From Salifodinibacter halophilus (GTDB taxonomy: Bacteria; Pseudomonadota; Gammaproteobacteria; Nevskiales; Salinisphaeraceae): 64,000 bases of DNA. The DNA lies in the NCBI GenBank assembly GCA_012999515.1, contig JABEEB010000001.1, positions 806,001-870,000 on the forward strand, in the 5' to 3' direction. Positions 1-9,973 of the stretch are shown here, piece by piece. Every line of letters begins with the position of its first letter. Within the stretch, counting starts at the first letter, position 1. A program made the translations under genes and the position numbers. The notes under the pieces were generated by a model that saw only the letters and a list, made by a program, of their open reading frames with translations, had not been told where the DNA came from and made no database searches.

Positions 1-72
1 TGGAAAATTCTGCTACCGATCGCATTGGCCAACGTGGCCATAACCAGCGCGGTCGTGGTTGCTACGTCGTAG
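1..72 (+). CDS. nuoH: NADH-quinone oxidoreductase subunit H, C-terminal fragment
   Basis: The first 23 codons of the window are open and end at TAG (70-72). They encode a hydrophobic tail starting WKILLPIALANVAITSA, as expected for the last membrane helix of NuoH, the complex I membrane subunit next to the quinone site. The call rests mainly on position: nuoI follows after 42 bases and nuoJ-N continue in standard order. The rest of the gene lies outside the window. Confidence 0.8.
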   Translation, partial: WKILLPIALANVAITSAVVVATS

Positions 73-114
73 GTCCGCCGTGTTCGTTAGTCTCCGCTAC
101 ACGAGTTTTGTCCG

Positions 115-630
115 ATGCTAAGTATTCTGCGCACGATCTGGATGATCTTCCTGCACAGCTTTCGCAAGCGCGATACCGTTTTGTATCCGGAAGAAAAACC
201 ATACTTGCCACCGCGCTATCGGGGACGGATTGTATTGACACGCGATCCGGATGGCGCCGAGCGCTGTGTTGCCTGCAATCTGTGTTCGGTCGCCTGCCCG
301 GTCGACTGCATCAGTGTGATCAAGGGCGAGGACGAAAGCGGACGCTGGTATCCGGATACCTTCCAGATCAACTTCTCACGCTGTATCTACTGCGGTTACT
401 GTGAAGAAGCCTGCCCGACCTACGCCATCCAACTCACGCCCGACTTCGAGATGGGCGAATTCGACCGCCAAAAGATGGTTTACGAGAAATCCGATCTGAC
501 CATCAGCGGCGTCGGCAAGCGGCCGGGCTACAACTTTTACCGGGTTGCCGGCATGGCCGTCGGCGGCAAGGACAAGGGCGAAGCCGAAAACGAAGCCGAA
601 CCCGTCGACGTCAAAACACTGCTGCCCTGA
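115..630 (+). CDS. nuoI: NADH-quinone oxidoreductase subunit I (two 4Fe-4S clusters)
   Basis: This 171-residue protein is the ferredoxin-like subunit of complex I. It carries clusters N6a and N6b, which pass electrons towards the quinone site at the membrane arm. Two CxxCxxCxxxCP motifs are visible: cysteines 51, 54, 57, 61 ([12 protein letters not shown]) and 90, 93, 96, 100 ([12 protein letters not shown]). The N-terminus is amphipathic and hydrophobic, matching the membrane-surface helix of the family, and the length is normal. nuoJ starts 10 bases after the stop, so the genes are probably co-transcribed. An ATG at 108 lies in another frame and would lose the cysteine motifs, so 115 is the start. 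Confidence 0.97.
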   Translation: MLSILRTIWMIFLHSFRKRDTVLYPEEKPYLPPRYRGRIVLTRDPDGAERCVACNLCSVACPVDCISVIKGEDESGRWYPDTFQINFSRCIYCGYCEEACPTYAIQLTPDFEMGEFDRQKMVYEKSDLTISGVGKRPGYNFYRVAGMAVGGKDKGEAENEAEPVDVKTLLP

Positions 631-639
631 TCCATCGCT

Positions 640-1185
640 ATGGAAATCGTTTTTTACATTGCTGCACTGGTTGCTATCGCCACCACCATTCGCGTGGTGA
701 CCTGCGCCAACGCCGTCCACGCGCTGCTATATCTCATCGTGTCGCTCATGGCGGTAGCAGTGGATTTCTACGTGCTGGGCGCCCCATTCGCGGCCACGCT
801 GGAAGTCATCGTCTACGCCGGCGCGATCATGGTCCTGTTCGTATTCGTGGTCATGATGCTCAGCATCAACGAAACGACGATTCATAACGAACGCAAGTGG
901 CTCACCGGCCAACTCTGGATTGGCCCGGGTGTGATGGCCATCATTCTGCTGACTGTGGTCGGCTACACGCTGGTCACGGGCAACGATGGCGCCACGATCA
1001 ATGGCCACGCGCTGTCGGCCCATGCAATCGGCATGAACCTTTTCGGCCCCTATGTGCTGGTCGTAGAATTGGTCGCCTTCGTGCTGCTAGCCGCTCTGGT
1101 TGTCGCGGCCCACCTCGGTCGACAGCGACCCGACCGGGCCCAGCGCCTGGCCGAAAACGGCCGCACCGACATCGATAAACGCTAG
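640..1185 (+). CDS. nuoJ: NADH-quinone oxidoreductase subunit J
   Basis: This 181-residue membrane subunit of complex I lies between the quinone module and the proton-pumping antiporter-like subunits. The hydrophobic profile fits five transmembrane helices. The conserved third-helix region is present (EVIVYAGAIMVLFVFVVMML, about residues 51-70); its pi-bulge is functionally important in this family. The tail is charged (RQRPDRAQRLAENGRTD). It sits between nuoI and nuoK with short gaps, so it is part of one transcript. Confidence 0.96.
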   Translation: MEIVFYIAALVAIATTIRVVTCANAVHALLYLIVSLMAVAVDFYVLGAPFAATLEVIVYAGAIMVLFVFVVMMLSINETTIHNERKWLTGQLWIGPGVMAIILLTVVGYTLVTGNDGATINGHALSAHAIGMNLFGPYVLVVELVAFVLLAALVVAAHLGRQRPDRAQRLAENGRTDIDKR

Positions 1186-1203
1186 GACGAATCAGGAGTC
1201 GTC

Positions 1204-1512
1204 ATGCAGGGATTGCCGATGAGCTATGGACTGGCGCTGGCCGGCATACTTTTTGTGCTTGGACTCGCCGGGTTAGTGGTTCGGCGCAACATGCTGTTTA
1301 TGCTGATGTGCCTTGAGATCATGCTCAACGCCGCAGGACTGGCTTTCATCGTCGCCGGCGCGCACCATAACCAGGCCGACGGCCAAACCATGTTCATCCT
1401 GATTATTGCCTATGCCGGAGCCGAGGCCAGTGTCGGGCTCGGCCTACTCATCCAGCTTTTCAACCGAACCAAAGATGTCGACATCGCCGCAGCCAGTGAG
1501 ATGAACGGATGA
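1204..1512 (+). CDS. nuoK: NADH-quinone oxidoreductase subunit K
   Basis: This is a 102-residue, three-helix membrane subunit related to MrpC, part of the proton-translocating arm of complex I. The conserved membrane glutamates are present, one in the [13 protein letters not shown] segment and one in [13 protein letters not shown]. The start at 1204 has AGGAG five bases upstream; an in-frame ATG at 1219 would give the more usual 97 residues. The stop overlaps the nuoL start (ATGA at 1509-1512), which implies translational coupling. Confidence 0.96.
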   Translation: MQGLPMSYGLALAGILFVLGLAGLVVRRNMLFMLMCLEIMLNAAGLAFIVAGAHHNQADGQTMFILIIAYAGAEASVGLGLLIQLFNRTKDVDIAAASEMNG

Positions 1513-3359
1513 GTGCCGTATTTCTTACCATCGTTTTCCCGCTACTCGGCGCGCTAATCCTGTCGCTCCGGCCCGGCATGCCGGACCGAAGCGCGAAACT
1601 CATCGGCGCCGGATCGGTCGGCCTGTCGGCCCTGACCATGATCTGGCTGATGATTGCCTGGTTTTCGGCCGGTGGCGGCGCTTATGTCCAGATGCTGTGG
1701 CACTGGGTCGAGGTCGGTGACTTCTCGATGCCGATGGCACTGCGACTCGATGGACTGTCGTTAACCATGATCGGCGTCGTCACCGGTGTCGGGTTCCTGA
1801 TCCACCTGTTCGCGACTTGGTACATGACGCACGACCTCGAAGGTGCGCCTGGCATGGCGCGCTTCTTTGCGTACATGAACCTATTCATCGGCGCCATGCT
1901 GATACTCGTGCTGGCAAATAACCTGCTCGTGCTGTATCTCGGCTGGGAAGGCGTCGGTTTGTGCAGTTATCTGCTGGTCGGCTACTACTATCAGACCGAA
2001 GCCAACGCCTGGGCAGCGTTCAAAGCGTTCGTGATGACCCGGATCGGCGACGTGTCGTTATCGCTCGGCCTATTCATTCTTTACGTGAATTTCGGCACGC
2101 TGAATATCGACACACTGCTGCAACAAGCGCCCGAAGCGTGGGTCCACGGCGGCCCCATCGCCACGCTGACCGCGCTTCTGATCCTTGGCGGTGCAGTCGG
2201 CAAGTCAGCTCAACTGCCGCTCCAAACCTGGCTGGTCGACGCCATGGCCGGCCCCACACCGGTCTCGGCCTTGATTCACGCCGCCACCATGGTCACGGCC
2301 GGCGTCTATCTCATCGCCCGACTGCACGGGCTTTTCATCATCGCACCGGCGGCGCTCGAAATCGTCGGCATAGTGGGCGGTATCACGCTGCTATTGGCCG
2401 GATTTGCGGCACTTGCCCAAACCGATATCAAACGCGTGATCGCCTATTCGACCATGAGCCAGATCGGCTATATGTTTCTCGCGCTCGGCGTGGGCGCGTG
2501 GCACGCCGCGATCTTCCACCTGATGATCCACGCCTTTTTCAAATCACTGCTGTTCTTGGCGGCAGGTTCGGTCATCATCGCCTGCCATCACGAACAGAAC
2601 ATCTTCAAGATGGGCGGCTTGCGTAAACAACTGCCGCTCGACTACGCGCTTTTCTGGATCGGTGGCGGCGCACTCTCGGCCCTACCGGTTATTACCGCCG
2701 GCTTCTGGTCCAAAGACCAAATCTTGTCGCTGGCAGCCGTCAACGGCCACGTGGTGCTTTGGCTGATGGCCCTGCTCGGTGCATTCATCACCGCGCTGTA
2801 TACCTTCCGCCTCATCTTTATCGTCTTCCATGGCGAGGCCAACACCCACGCCGAACCCGGTCGCGGCTGGGCCCACCACACGCCGTTGATCACGCTGGCT
2901 GTGCTGTCGACGTTCGTAGGCGCGCTCATCGGCCAGCCACTAGACGGCGTCTTGCCAGCCGCATCCGAAGCCGAATCGCTCGGCATGGAAATCCTGTTGG
3001 AAGTGATTTCGAGCCTGGTTGCACTCGGTGGACTGGCGGTAACTGCCGCACTGTTTCTCGGAGCGCGTGGTGTCCTGACTAAGACAGTGGCTAGCGACAG
3101 CGGCAGCCGCCTCCATAACTTTTTGTACGGCGGACTTGGTTTCGACACGCTGTACGATCGTTTATTCGTGCGGCCCTATCGAGTGGCCGCGCGCTTGCAC
3201 CGGCTCGACTGGATCGAGGGCATTGCCAAGATCGTGCCCTCGAGTGCATTGCTTTTGAATAACGGTCTGACTAGTATTCAGTCGGGCCAGCTGCGCTGGT
3301 ATGCGTTAACGATCTTCGGCGCGGCATCAATTTTCCTCATCGTCCTGGTTCTCGGCTAA
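1509..3359 (+). CDS. nuoL: NADH-quinone oxidoreductase subunit L
   Basis: This 616-residue protein is the distal antiporter-like proton-pumping subunit of complex I. It has the N-terminal NuoL signature and the core proton_antipo_M domain. The segment [20 protein letters not shown] carries the pumping lysine, and [18 protein letters not shown] follows. [19 protein letters not shown] carries the conserved helix-5 glutamate. The C-terminal third contains the long lateral helix that clamps the membrane arm. The length matches the family. It overlaps nuoK by four bases and is nine bases from nuoM. Confidence 0.97.
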   Translation: MSAVFLTIVFPLLGALILSLRPGMPDRSAKLIGAGSVGLSALTMIWLMIAWFSAGGGAYVQMLWHWVEVGDFSMPMALRLDGLSLTMIGVVTGVGFLIHLFATWYMTHDLEGAPGMARFFAYMNLFIGAMLILVLANNLLVLYLGWEGVGLCSYLLVGYYYQTEANAWAAFKAFVMTRIGDVSLSLGLFILYVNFGTLNIDTLLQQAPEAWVHGGPIATLTALLILGGAVGKSAQLPLQTWLVDAMAGPTPVSALIHAATMVTAGVYLIARLHGLFIIAPAALEIVGIVGGITLLLAGFAALAQTDIKRVIAYSTMSQIGYMFLALGVGAWHAAIFHLMIHAFFKSLLFLAAGSVIIACHHEQNIFKMGGLRKQLPLDYALFWIGGGALSALPVITAGFWSKDQILSLAAVNGHVVLWLMALLGAFITALYTFRLIFIVFHGEANTHAEPGRGWAHHTPLITLAVLSTFVGALIGQPLDGVLPAASEAESLGMEILLEVISSLVALGGLAVTAALFLGARGVLTKTVASDSGSRLHNFLYGGLGFDTLYDRLFVRPYRVAARLHRLDWIEGIAKIVPSSALLLNNGLTSIQSGQLRWYALTIFGAASIFLIVLVLG

Positions 3360-3368
3360 GGCCTGCCC

Positions 3369-4898
3369 ATGCTGCTTATTTGGCTACTGCTGATCCCGTT
3401 CGTCGCCGGCGGACTGTGCTATGCGTTGGAGATGCGCCGCGGCGGCGGTCCGCCACGCTGGATCGCACTCATTGCCAGCAGTCTTATCCTGCTGAGCGCG
3501 TTCCTACTCTGGGCCACCGGCGATTACAGCCTGGCCAACGCTGTACAAGGCACGGCCCAGTGGCAGATCCAGTTCCGTCTGCCGTGGATACCGAGTCTCG
3601 GTATCTTTTTCCATTTAGCGCTCGATGGTCTGTCGGTCATCATGCTGCTGTTGACCGGTGTGATGAGCGTTTTGGCGGTCGCAAGCAGTTGGAATCAGCC
3701 GCGCAACCGCGACGGGCTTTTCTACGCCAACCTGATGTGGTTGGTTGGCGGTGTCATCGGCATCTTTCTCGCCGTCGACCTGTTCGCCTTTTTCTTCTTC
3801 TGGGAGATGATGCTGATCCCAATGGCGCTGCTGGTCGCGCTCTGGGGGCATGACGGCGCCCGAGCCACGGTCAAACGGGCCGCCGCCACCAAGTTCTTCA
3901 TCTACACGCAAGCCAGCGGGCTATTGATGCTCGCCGCGATCATCGGGCTGGTCTTCGTACACTATCAGCAGACCGGTTCGATCACGTTCGACTACAATGC
4001 ACTGCTGCAGACGTCGCCAACCGGCGGGATCGGCATGGTGCTGATGCTCGGCTTTTTCATCGCGTTCGCGACCAAGCTGACGACCGTGCCATTTCACGGC
4101 TGGCTCCCCGATTTCCACACTTATTCGCCAACCGATAGCAGTGTTGACCTAACCGGCGTGCTGGTCAAAACCGGCGCTTACGGCCTGCTACGTTTTGCTG
4201 TACCTCTGTTCCCACACGCCTCGGCCACTTTCGCACCGGCGGCCATGATTCTGGGGCTGATCGGGATCTATTACGGCGCCATCGTCGCTTTTGCACAAAG
4301 CGACATGAAACGCTTTATCGGCTACACCAGCATCGCCCATATGGGCTTTGTCCTGATTGGTATCTACGCGGGCACGCTGCTCTCGATCCAGGGGGCCATC
4401 CTGCAATTGGTTGCCAGCGCACTATCGACCGCGGGCTTATTCCTGGTTAGTTCGCAGGTTTACACACGCCTCGGCACACGCGATATGCGCTCGCTCGGTG
4501 GTCTGTTCGGGTTGATGGGGGCTTTACCCGGCTTCGCCCTAGCCTTTTCCGTCGCAGCACTCGGCATGCCGGCAACCGCGAACTTCATCGGTGAATTCCT
4601 GGTGCTGTTCGGCGCGTTCGCCTATTCGCCGATCGTTGTCGTTTTCGCCACTATTGGGTTGGTTCTGGCCGCCGTCTACGCGCTCTATCTGATCCACCGC
4701 GTCTACTGGGGACAACCCTCGATCAAAACGCCGACCGATGGTTTGGCCGGCCGCGAGTACGCCAGTCTGCTGCTCATTCTGACGCTAACCCTGATCATCG
4801 GACTGTATCCGAATAGCGTGCTGCACGTGACCACGGGCGCAGCCCAGGAAATCGCACACTGGTTCGATGGTCCTATTGCCGCCGCTCCGCATTCCTAA
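3369..4898 (+). CDS. nuoM: NADH-quinone oxidoreductase subunit M
   Basis: This 509-residue protein is one of the three antiporter-like proton channels of complex I. The key glutamate is about residue 146 in FFFFWEMMLIP. The lysine motif follows KLTTVPFHGWLPDFHTYSPT, with a second lysine in GVLVKTGAYGLLRF. About 14 membrane helices are expected and the length is typical. The segment PTDSSVDLTG reads PTAGSVDLAG in many homologues, a mild variant. It sits between nuoL (9-base gap) and nuoN (12-base gap). Confidence 0.97.
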   Translation: MLLIWLLLIPFVAGGLCYALEMRRGGGPPRWIALIASSLILLSAFLLWATGDYSLANAVQGTAQWQIQFRLPWIPSLGIFFHLALDGLSVIMLLLTGVMSVLAVASSWNQPRNRDGLFYANLMWLVGGVIGIFLAVDLFAFFFFWEMMLIPMALLVALWGHDGARATVKRAAATKFFIYTQASGLLMLAAIIGLVFVHYQQTGSITFDYNALLQTSPTGGIGMVLMLGFFIAFATKLTTVPFHGWLPDFHTYSPTDSSVDLTGVLVKTGAYGLLRFAVPLFPHASATFAPAAMILGLIGIYYGAIVAFAQSDMKRFIGYTSIAHMGFVLIGIYAGTLLSIQGAILQLVASALSTAGLFLVSSQVYTRLGTRDMRSLGGLFGLMGALPGFALAFSVAALGMPATANFIGEFLVLFGAFAYSPIVVVFATIGLVLAAVYALYLIHRVYWGQPSIKTPTDGLAGREYASLLLILTLTLIIGLYPNSVLHVTTGAAQEIAHWFDGPIAAAPHS

Positions 4899-4910
4899 AA
4901 GCTCGTAATC

Positions 4911-6353
4911 ATGAGTTCATTCTCGATGCAAATCGTCGCCCTACTCGCGCCGCTAATCGTAACGGCGACGATCATTCTCACGACGGGCGCCGTTGCCATT
5001 ACGCGCTCACATCGGGTCATGGCCGGTCTGTCGATCATCGGCCTGGCGGTCGCCCTTATCTCACTGATCCCGGCCAGGCTGGCAGTGCCGATCCAGACGA
5101 CACCGCTGTATATCGTCGATGGCTTCGGGCTGTTTTATATGGCGCTGGTGCTGTTCGCTGCACTCGTCTCGACCATACTGGCCTATGTTTATTTAGAGGC
5201 TCAATCGGAATACCGGGCCGAGTTCTACATTCTGCTGCTGTGTTCCACGCTCGGCGCGTTATCGCTCGTGGTCAGCGTACATCTGGCGTCGCTTTTCATC
5301 GGCATCGAGCTACTCTCTATCCCACTCTATGGCATGGTGGCTTACGCGTTCCGCGACTCGATCTCGCTGGAAAGCGGCCTGAAATACATGGTCCTGTCGG
5401 GCGTCGCCTCGGCATTTTTCCTATTCGGCATGGCGCTCATGTATGCCGGCTCGGGCGCGCTAACCTTTACCCAAATCGCGTCGAGCGGCAACGGCGGCGA
5501 ACTGCTGTTGCTGGGCATAGGCATGCTTGTCGTTGGACTGGCATTCAAACTCTCGGTTGCGCCATTTCATCTCTGGACGCCCGATGTTTATCAAGGCGCG
5601 CCCGGGCCGGCCTCGGCGTTTCTGGCGACGGTCAGTAAAGTGGCCATATTCGCCGCGCTGCTCCGATTTTTCGAAACGAGTCCAGTCGCCCACAATGATT
5701 GGCTGCACGCACTGATCGCCGCACTGGCATTCATCTCCATGCTCGTCGGCAATCTACTGGCCCTGCGGCAGGACAACCTCAAACGAATTCTCGGCTATTC
5801 GTCGATCGCGCATCTCGGTTATATCCTGACCGCCATCGTCGCCGGTGGGCCACTTGCAGCGACGGCCGTAGGCGTCTATTTCACCGCCTATGTGTTGACC
5901 TCGCTCGGCGCTTTCGGCGTGGTGTCGCTGGTTTCCAGCACCCGCACCGGCACTGACGCTAGCGACCTCACGCACTACCGCGGTTTGTACCGGCATCAAC
6001 CGACGCTGGCCGTTACGTTAGCCATTATGATGATCTCGTTGGCCGGCATCCCGGTAACCTTCGGCTTCATCGGCAAGTTCTATGCGCTCATGGTTGCCGT
6101 CACAGGCGACCTGTGGTGGCTGGTTGCAGCGTTGATCATCGGCAGCGCCATCGGGCTTTACTATTATCTGCGCGTGACATTCATTCTGTTCGGTGCCGCC
6201 GAGGGCGGTACGCAGCGACATCTGACTGGCCCGGCATCACGTGCCGCGATCATCATCCTGGGATTGCTCGCAGCGCTTGTCATCGCGCTCGGTATCTATC
6301 CGACGCCGCTGATTGATCTCGTCAACGCGACCGGCATCGCCGTGGCGGCCTAA
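4911..6353 (+). CDS. nuoN: NADH-quinone oxidoreductase subunit N
   Basis: This 480-residue protein is the third antiporter-like subunit of complex I and the last gene of the nuo operon. Diagnostic motifs are IGIELLSIPLYGMVAYAFRD (helix 5 glutamate) and KLSVAPFHLWTPDVYQGAP followed by FLATVSKVAIFAALLRFF, which carries the channel lysines. The downstream gene is convergent. A short GC-rich inverted repeat around 6359-6371 (GCCGCCGGGCGGC), just past the stop, may mark the end of the transcript, but there is no T-tract. Confidence 0.97.
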   Translation: MSSFSMQIVALLAPLIVTATIILTTGAVAITRSHRVMAGLSIIGLAVALISLIPARLAVPIQTTPLYIVDGFGLFYMALVLFAALVSTILAYVYLEAQSEYRAEFYILLLCSTLGALSLVVSVHLASLFIGIELLSIPLYGMVAYAFRDSISLESGLKYMVLSGVASAFFLFGMALMYAGSGALTFTQIASSGNGGELLLLGIGMLVVGLAFKLSVAPFHLWTPDVYQGAPGPASAFLATVSKVAIFAALLRFFETSPVAHNDWLHALIAALAFISMLVGNLLALRQDNLKRILGYSSIAHLGYILTAIVAGGPLAATAVGVYFTAYVLTSLGAFGVVSLVSSTRTGTDASDLTHYRGLYRHQPTLAVTLAIMMISLAGIPVTFGFIGKFYALMVAVTGDLWWLVAALIIGSAIGLYYYLRVTFILFGAAEGGTQRHLTGPASRAAIIILGLLAALVIALGIYPTPLIDLVNATGIAVAA

Positions 6354-6378
6354 TCAATGCCGCCGGGCGGCGACCAGG

Positions 6379-7797
6379 TTACTGGTCGACCAATACGCCC
6401 GGATTCAGGCGGGTCTCCGGATCGAGTGCCTGTTTGACCGCGCGCGTCATCGCTTGCTCGACCGGCGACTTGTAACGCGCCATATCGGCAACTTTGAGCC
6501 GGCCTACGCCGTGCTCAGCCGCGCTAGAGCCGCCCATTTCCAGAACCAGCTCGTGCACCAGCCGATGCACCGATTCGGATTCGGCCAGAAATGACGTGTT
6601 ATCGCCGTCGAGCGGACGCGTGAGGTTGAAATGGATGTTGCCGTCGCCCAGATGGCCGAACGTGCACGCACGAACGCCTGGTAATCGCGCCTCGACAGCC
6701 GGCAGCGCACGCGCCAGGAATGCCGGCATCTGCGCCACGGGCAGCGCAATATCGTGCTTGATAGACGCGCCCGCTGCTCGCTGGGCGGCCGGAATCGATT
6801 CGCGCAGCCGCCATAGTGCTTCACGCTCCTCATGGGTATCGGCAAGCGCGTAATCGGGCACAGCGCGGTCGGTGCCGGCGGTTTTCATGACGTCGTCGAG
6901 TATGGCCTGCAGATCGTTGCCGGTTGCCGAACTGGCCAGCTCGAGCAGGATGTACCAGTCGTGATCCATCGCAATGCCCGACACTTCGTCAACAACAAAT
7001 TGGCGAACGAGTTGCACGGCTTGATTGGCCATCAATTCGCAAGCTACGACCTGCCCGCCGGATCGATCGATAAGCGTGCGCGTGATCGCCAGTGCGTCGG
7101 CTGGCGAGGCGGCGGCACACAAGGCTGTCGCGTGCTGGCGCTCCGGGTAATAAAGCCGAAGTGTCGCCGCGGTGATGATACCGAGGGTGCCTTCACTGCC
7201 GATGAACAGATCCCGCAGGTCGAAGCCGCTATTGTCTTTGACGAGTGGCGACAGACTCGACCAAACGCGCCCGTCGGCCAGCACAACCTCAAGCCCGAGT
7301 GTCAGATCACGTGTATTGCCATAGCGCAGCACGTTCAAACCACCCGCATTCGTGGCCAGATTGCCACCGATCCGGCATTGCGTCGCTGAAGCCAGCGACA
7401 GCGGAAAATAACGATGCGCCGCCGCGGCGACGGCCTTGACGTCGGCCAGGATCGCACCGGCTTCGACGGTGATGGTGTTGTCGTCGGTATCCACCGCCCG
7501 GATGCGATCCATACCTGCCAAACTGATGATTACATCGCTATCGGCATCGCTTGCCGCACTGCCGCCGACGAGACCGGTGTTGCCTGACTGCGCGACGATA
7601 TTGGCGTCATATCGCCCACAGACTGTAACAATCGCGGCCACTGCATCGGTATCCGCCGGCAACACGACCGCGGCCGCCCGCGGTGTAAACGCGCCACGCC
7701 ACTCACACAGATAAGGCGCTGCCTGGGCGCCGGTCAACACGCGCTCAGCCCCCACGATAGCGACTAGCGCATCGAAGAATCCCTGATTCACGCGCAC
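6379..7797 (-). CDS. FAD-linked oxidase, D-2-hydroxyglutarate dehydrogenase-like
   Basis: This 472-residue flavoprotein belongs to the VAO/PCMH family (FAD_binding_4 followed by FAD-oxidase_C), the group holding D-2-hydroxyglutarate and D-lactate dehydrogenases. Visible marks are the FAD pyrophosphate segment QSGNTGLVGGS, the IGGNLATNAGGLNVLRYGNTRD motif region, LFIGSEGTLGIIT, and the C-terminal metal/substrate motif FGHLGDGNIHFN followed by SSAAEHGVGRLK. It probably oxidises a D-2-hydroxyacid in the cytoplasm; the substrate cannot be read from sequence. Its stop is convergent with nuoN. The start abuts the stop of the epimerase gene (7797/7798), so the two are likely in one operon. Confidence 0.9.
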   Translation of the reverse strand: MRVNQGFFDALVAIVGAERVLTGAQAAPYLCEWRGAFTPRAAAVVLPADTDAVAAIVTVCGRYDANIVAQSGNTGLVGGSAASDADSDVIISLAGMDRIRAVDTDDNTITVEAGAILADVKAVAAAAHRYFPLSLASATQCRIGGNLATNAGGLNVLRYGNTRDLTLGLEVVLADGRVWSSLSPLVKDNSGFDLRDLFIGSEGTLGIITAATLRLYYPERQHATALCAAASPADALAITRTLIDRSGGQVVACELMANQAVQLVRQFVVDEVSGIAMDHDWYILLELASSATGNDLQAILDDVMKTAGTDRAVPDYALADTHEEREALWRLRESIPAAQRAAGASIKHDIALPVAQMPAFLARALPAVEARLPGVRACTFGHLGDGNIHFNLTRPLDGDNTSFLAESESVHRLVHELVLEMGGSSAAEHGVGRLKVADMARYKSPVEQAMTRAVKQALDPETRLNPGVLVDQ

Positions 7798-8694
7798 TTA
7801 CCCCCGCGCGAACAGATCACGTAGTGCGGCGTCTAATTCGGTGAATGCGAACTCGAAACCAGCGTTTTGAAGCGCCCGGGGTTCAGCACGCTGGCCGCTC
7901 AGCAACAGATGCGCCATTTCGCCCATTATGACCTTCAAAACCGGGCCCGGCATCCAGGCAATGGTTGGACGATTCAGCACACGACCAAGCGCGTGGGTGA
8001 ATGTCTTGTTGGTTACCGGATTCGGCGCGGTTAGATTGAACGCTCCATCCGCCGATTCCGTTGCCATCAGAAAACGGATGGCACGCACCTCATCGCGGAT
8101 ATGTATCCAAGGCATGTACTGCGCGGCGCTACCGATCGGTCCGCCGAGACCATATCGAAATGGCGTTGCCATCTGTGCCAATGCGCCCTCTTGCGCCCCC
8201 AGCACCAAGCCGGTGCGAATACGACACACGCGTACGCCATACTGCTCCGCCTCACGGGCAGCCAATTCCCAGTCCTCACATAGTTGCGACTGGAATTCGC
8301 TGCTCGGTGGCGTATCTTCGGTCACGACGCTGTCACCGCAGGCGCCGTAATAACCGACCGCGGAGCCGCTAACCAGCACCGACGGCGGTGTCTCACAGTC
8401 GCGGATATAAGCCACCAGATCTTCGGTGATACGCAGGCGCGACTCGCGTATTTCCCGTTTGCGCGCCCGAGTCCAACGCCCGGCCGCCAGATTTTCACCG
8501 GCGAGGTTAATCACCGCATCGGGGGCTTTGGCATCGGCCAGCGACGGGACCGGTCGCGCATCCGGCGGCAACACCGAGCGCGCGCGTTCGGTATCGCGTG
8601 TGACGACCTCGACCTGCCAACCATCGGCGAGCAGATCCGCACACAACTGTTTACCAACAAAGCCGGTCCCGCCAGTCACCAGTGCTTGAGCCAT
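7798..8694 (-). CDS. yfcH: TIGR01777-family sugar-nucleotide epimerase-like protein (YfcH)
   Basis: This 298-residue member of the extended short-chain dehydrogenase superfamily has an N-terminal Rossmann motif (VTGGTGFVGKQL) and the family signatures INLAGENLAAGRWT and SGSAVGYYG. The C-terminal DUF1731-like part includes MPGPVLKVIMGEMAHLLLSGQR. Members are co-translated with varied redox genes and their reaction is not firmly known. It ends one base before the start of the downstream FAD oxidase gene, which suggests translational coupling. The function call is by family only. Confidence 0.9.
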   Translation of the reverse strand: MAQALVTGGTGFVGKQLCADLLADGWQVEVVTRDTERARSVLPPDARPVPSLADAKAPDAVINLAGENLAAGRWTRARKREIRESRLRITEDLVAYIRDCETPPSVLVSGSAVGYYGACGDSVVTEDTPPSSEFQSQLCEDWELAAREAEQYGVRVCRIRTGLVLGAQEGALAQMATPFRYGLGGPIGSAAQYMPWIHIRDEVRAIRFLMATESADGAFNLTAPNPVTNKTFTHALGRVLNRPTIAWMPGPVLKVIMGEMAHLLLSGQRAEPRALQNAGFEFAFTELDAALRDLFARG

Positions 8695-8814
8695 GGTCAG
8701 CTTCCGTTATCGGGTGCTAGCCCCATGGTGCAGTGTTAGGCCGAATACCACCAGTCGATGGCAGCGATCACGAACCAGAACGCGCGCCCGCGTCACCGTA
8801 TTAACAGTCGAATG

Positions 8815-9840
8815 CTATGAATCGACCGCCAACACCAGCTTGCCGAAATTCTCGCCGGAGAACAGTTTCAAAAAAGCATCCGGGAAATTATCGAAGCCCG
8901 AGACAATATCCTCTCGATGCGCAATTTCGCCATTTGTTAGCCAACCCGCCATATGCTGGGCGGCCTCGGGATAGCGATCGGCGAAATCGAAAACAATAAA
9001 GCCTTCCATACGCGCCCGATTAATCAGCAGCGACAGATAGTTCTGTGGCGCGTAGCCCGTATCGCCAATATGGCCGGTGACGTTGTATTGCGAGATGGCG
9101 CCACAGACCACGACACGCGCATGCAGACGAAGATTGGCGAGTGCCACATCGAGGATCTCGCCACCGACGTTGTCGAAAAACATGTCGATACCATTCGGAC
9201 ACCGATCGCCGACGGCCTCGGCGATGTCCTCGGACTTATAATCGATAGCGGCGTCGAATCCGAGCTCATCGACGATATAGCGACACTTGGCCGCTCCACC
9301 GGCGATGCCCACGACACGACAGTCGTATCGTTTGGCGATCTGCCCAACCAGCGCACCGACGGCACCTGAGGCCGCAGACACCAGTACGGTATCGCCGGCT
9401 GCCAGCTGGCCGACTTCCAGGGTGCCGAAATAGGCTGTCATGCCCGGCATGCCAAGTGCGCCGAGATAGACCGGCAAATCAGCAAGCGTGGTATCGACCT
9501 TACGCAATTCATCTCCCGCGGCAACGGCGTGGGTTTGAACACCGAGATTTCCGGTCACGTGGTCACCCGCCGCGAAATCGGGGTGGCGCGAGTCGATGAC
9601 CGTACCAGCCGTGCCAGCACGCATTACGTCGTCGATCGCCACCGGCTCGATATACGACTTACCCGCACTCATCCAGCCACGCATGGCCGGATCGAGTGAA
9701 ATGTAGTCGATCTGGACACGAACCTCGCCGTCGTCAGCCGCGCGCAACGACTCAGTGGTCAGGCGCCAATCATCGCGTTCAGGCAAGCCGTTGGGACGGC
9801 GCGCGAGCCGCATTTGCCGGTTATCGATCGCTTCGGACAT
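8815..9840 (-). CDS. NADP-dependent medium-chain oxidoreductase (CurA/leukotriene B4 12-hydroxydehydrogenase type)
   Basis: A 341-residue zinc-free MDR protein. Residues expected for the family are LDPAMRGWM near the N-terminus, the NADP-binding VSAASGAVGALVGQIAKR, and FDNVGGEILD in the Rossmann part. Relatives reduce alkenal or alkenone double bonds using NADPH, for example E. coli CurA on dihydrocurcumin precursors. The frame stays open 17 codons further upstream. The start at 9840 (MSEAIDNRQ) is preferred because GAGG lies eight bases before it and the extra residues are not family-like. It stands alone on the minus strand. Confidence 0.9.
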   Translation of the reverse strand: MSEAIDNRQMRLARRPNGLPERDDWRLTTESLRAADDGEVRVQIDYISLDPAMRGWMSAGKSYIEPVAIDDVMRAGTAGTVIDSRHPDFAAGDHVTGNLGVQTHAVAAGDELRKVDTTLADLPVYLGALGMPGMTAYFGTLEVGQLAAGDTVLVSAASGAVGALVGQIAKRYDCRVVGIAGGAAKCRYIVDELGFDAAIDYKSEDIAEAVGDRCPNGIDMFFDNVGGEILDVALANLRLHARVVVCGAISQYNVTGHIGDTGYAPQNYLSLLINRARMEGFIVFDFADRYPEAAQHMAGWLTNGEIAHREDIVSGFDNFPDAFLKLFSGENFGKLVLAVDS

Positions 9841-9973
9841 AGTAAAACCTCGTTGGATTGAATCAGTTCGTGGGTGCGTGCACTGGCCCAATAGCTGGGG
9901 CTGCGCACAAAGTCGTCTACCGACCGCCGACGGTAGTGCAGCGATGCGTCACACCATTGCGGCGGTTACCTAC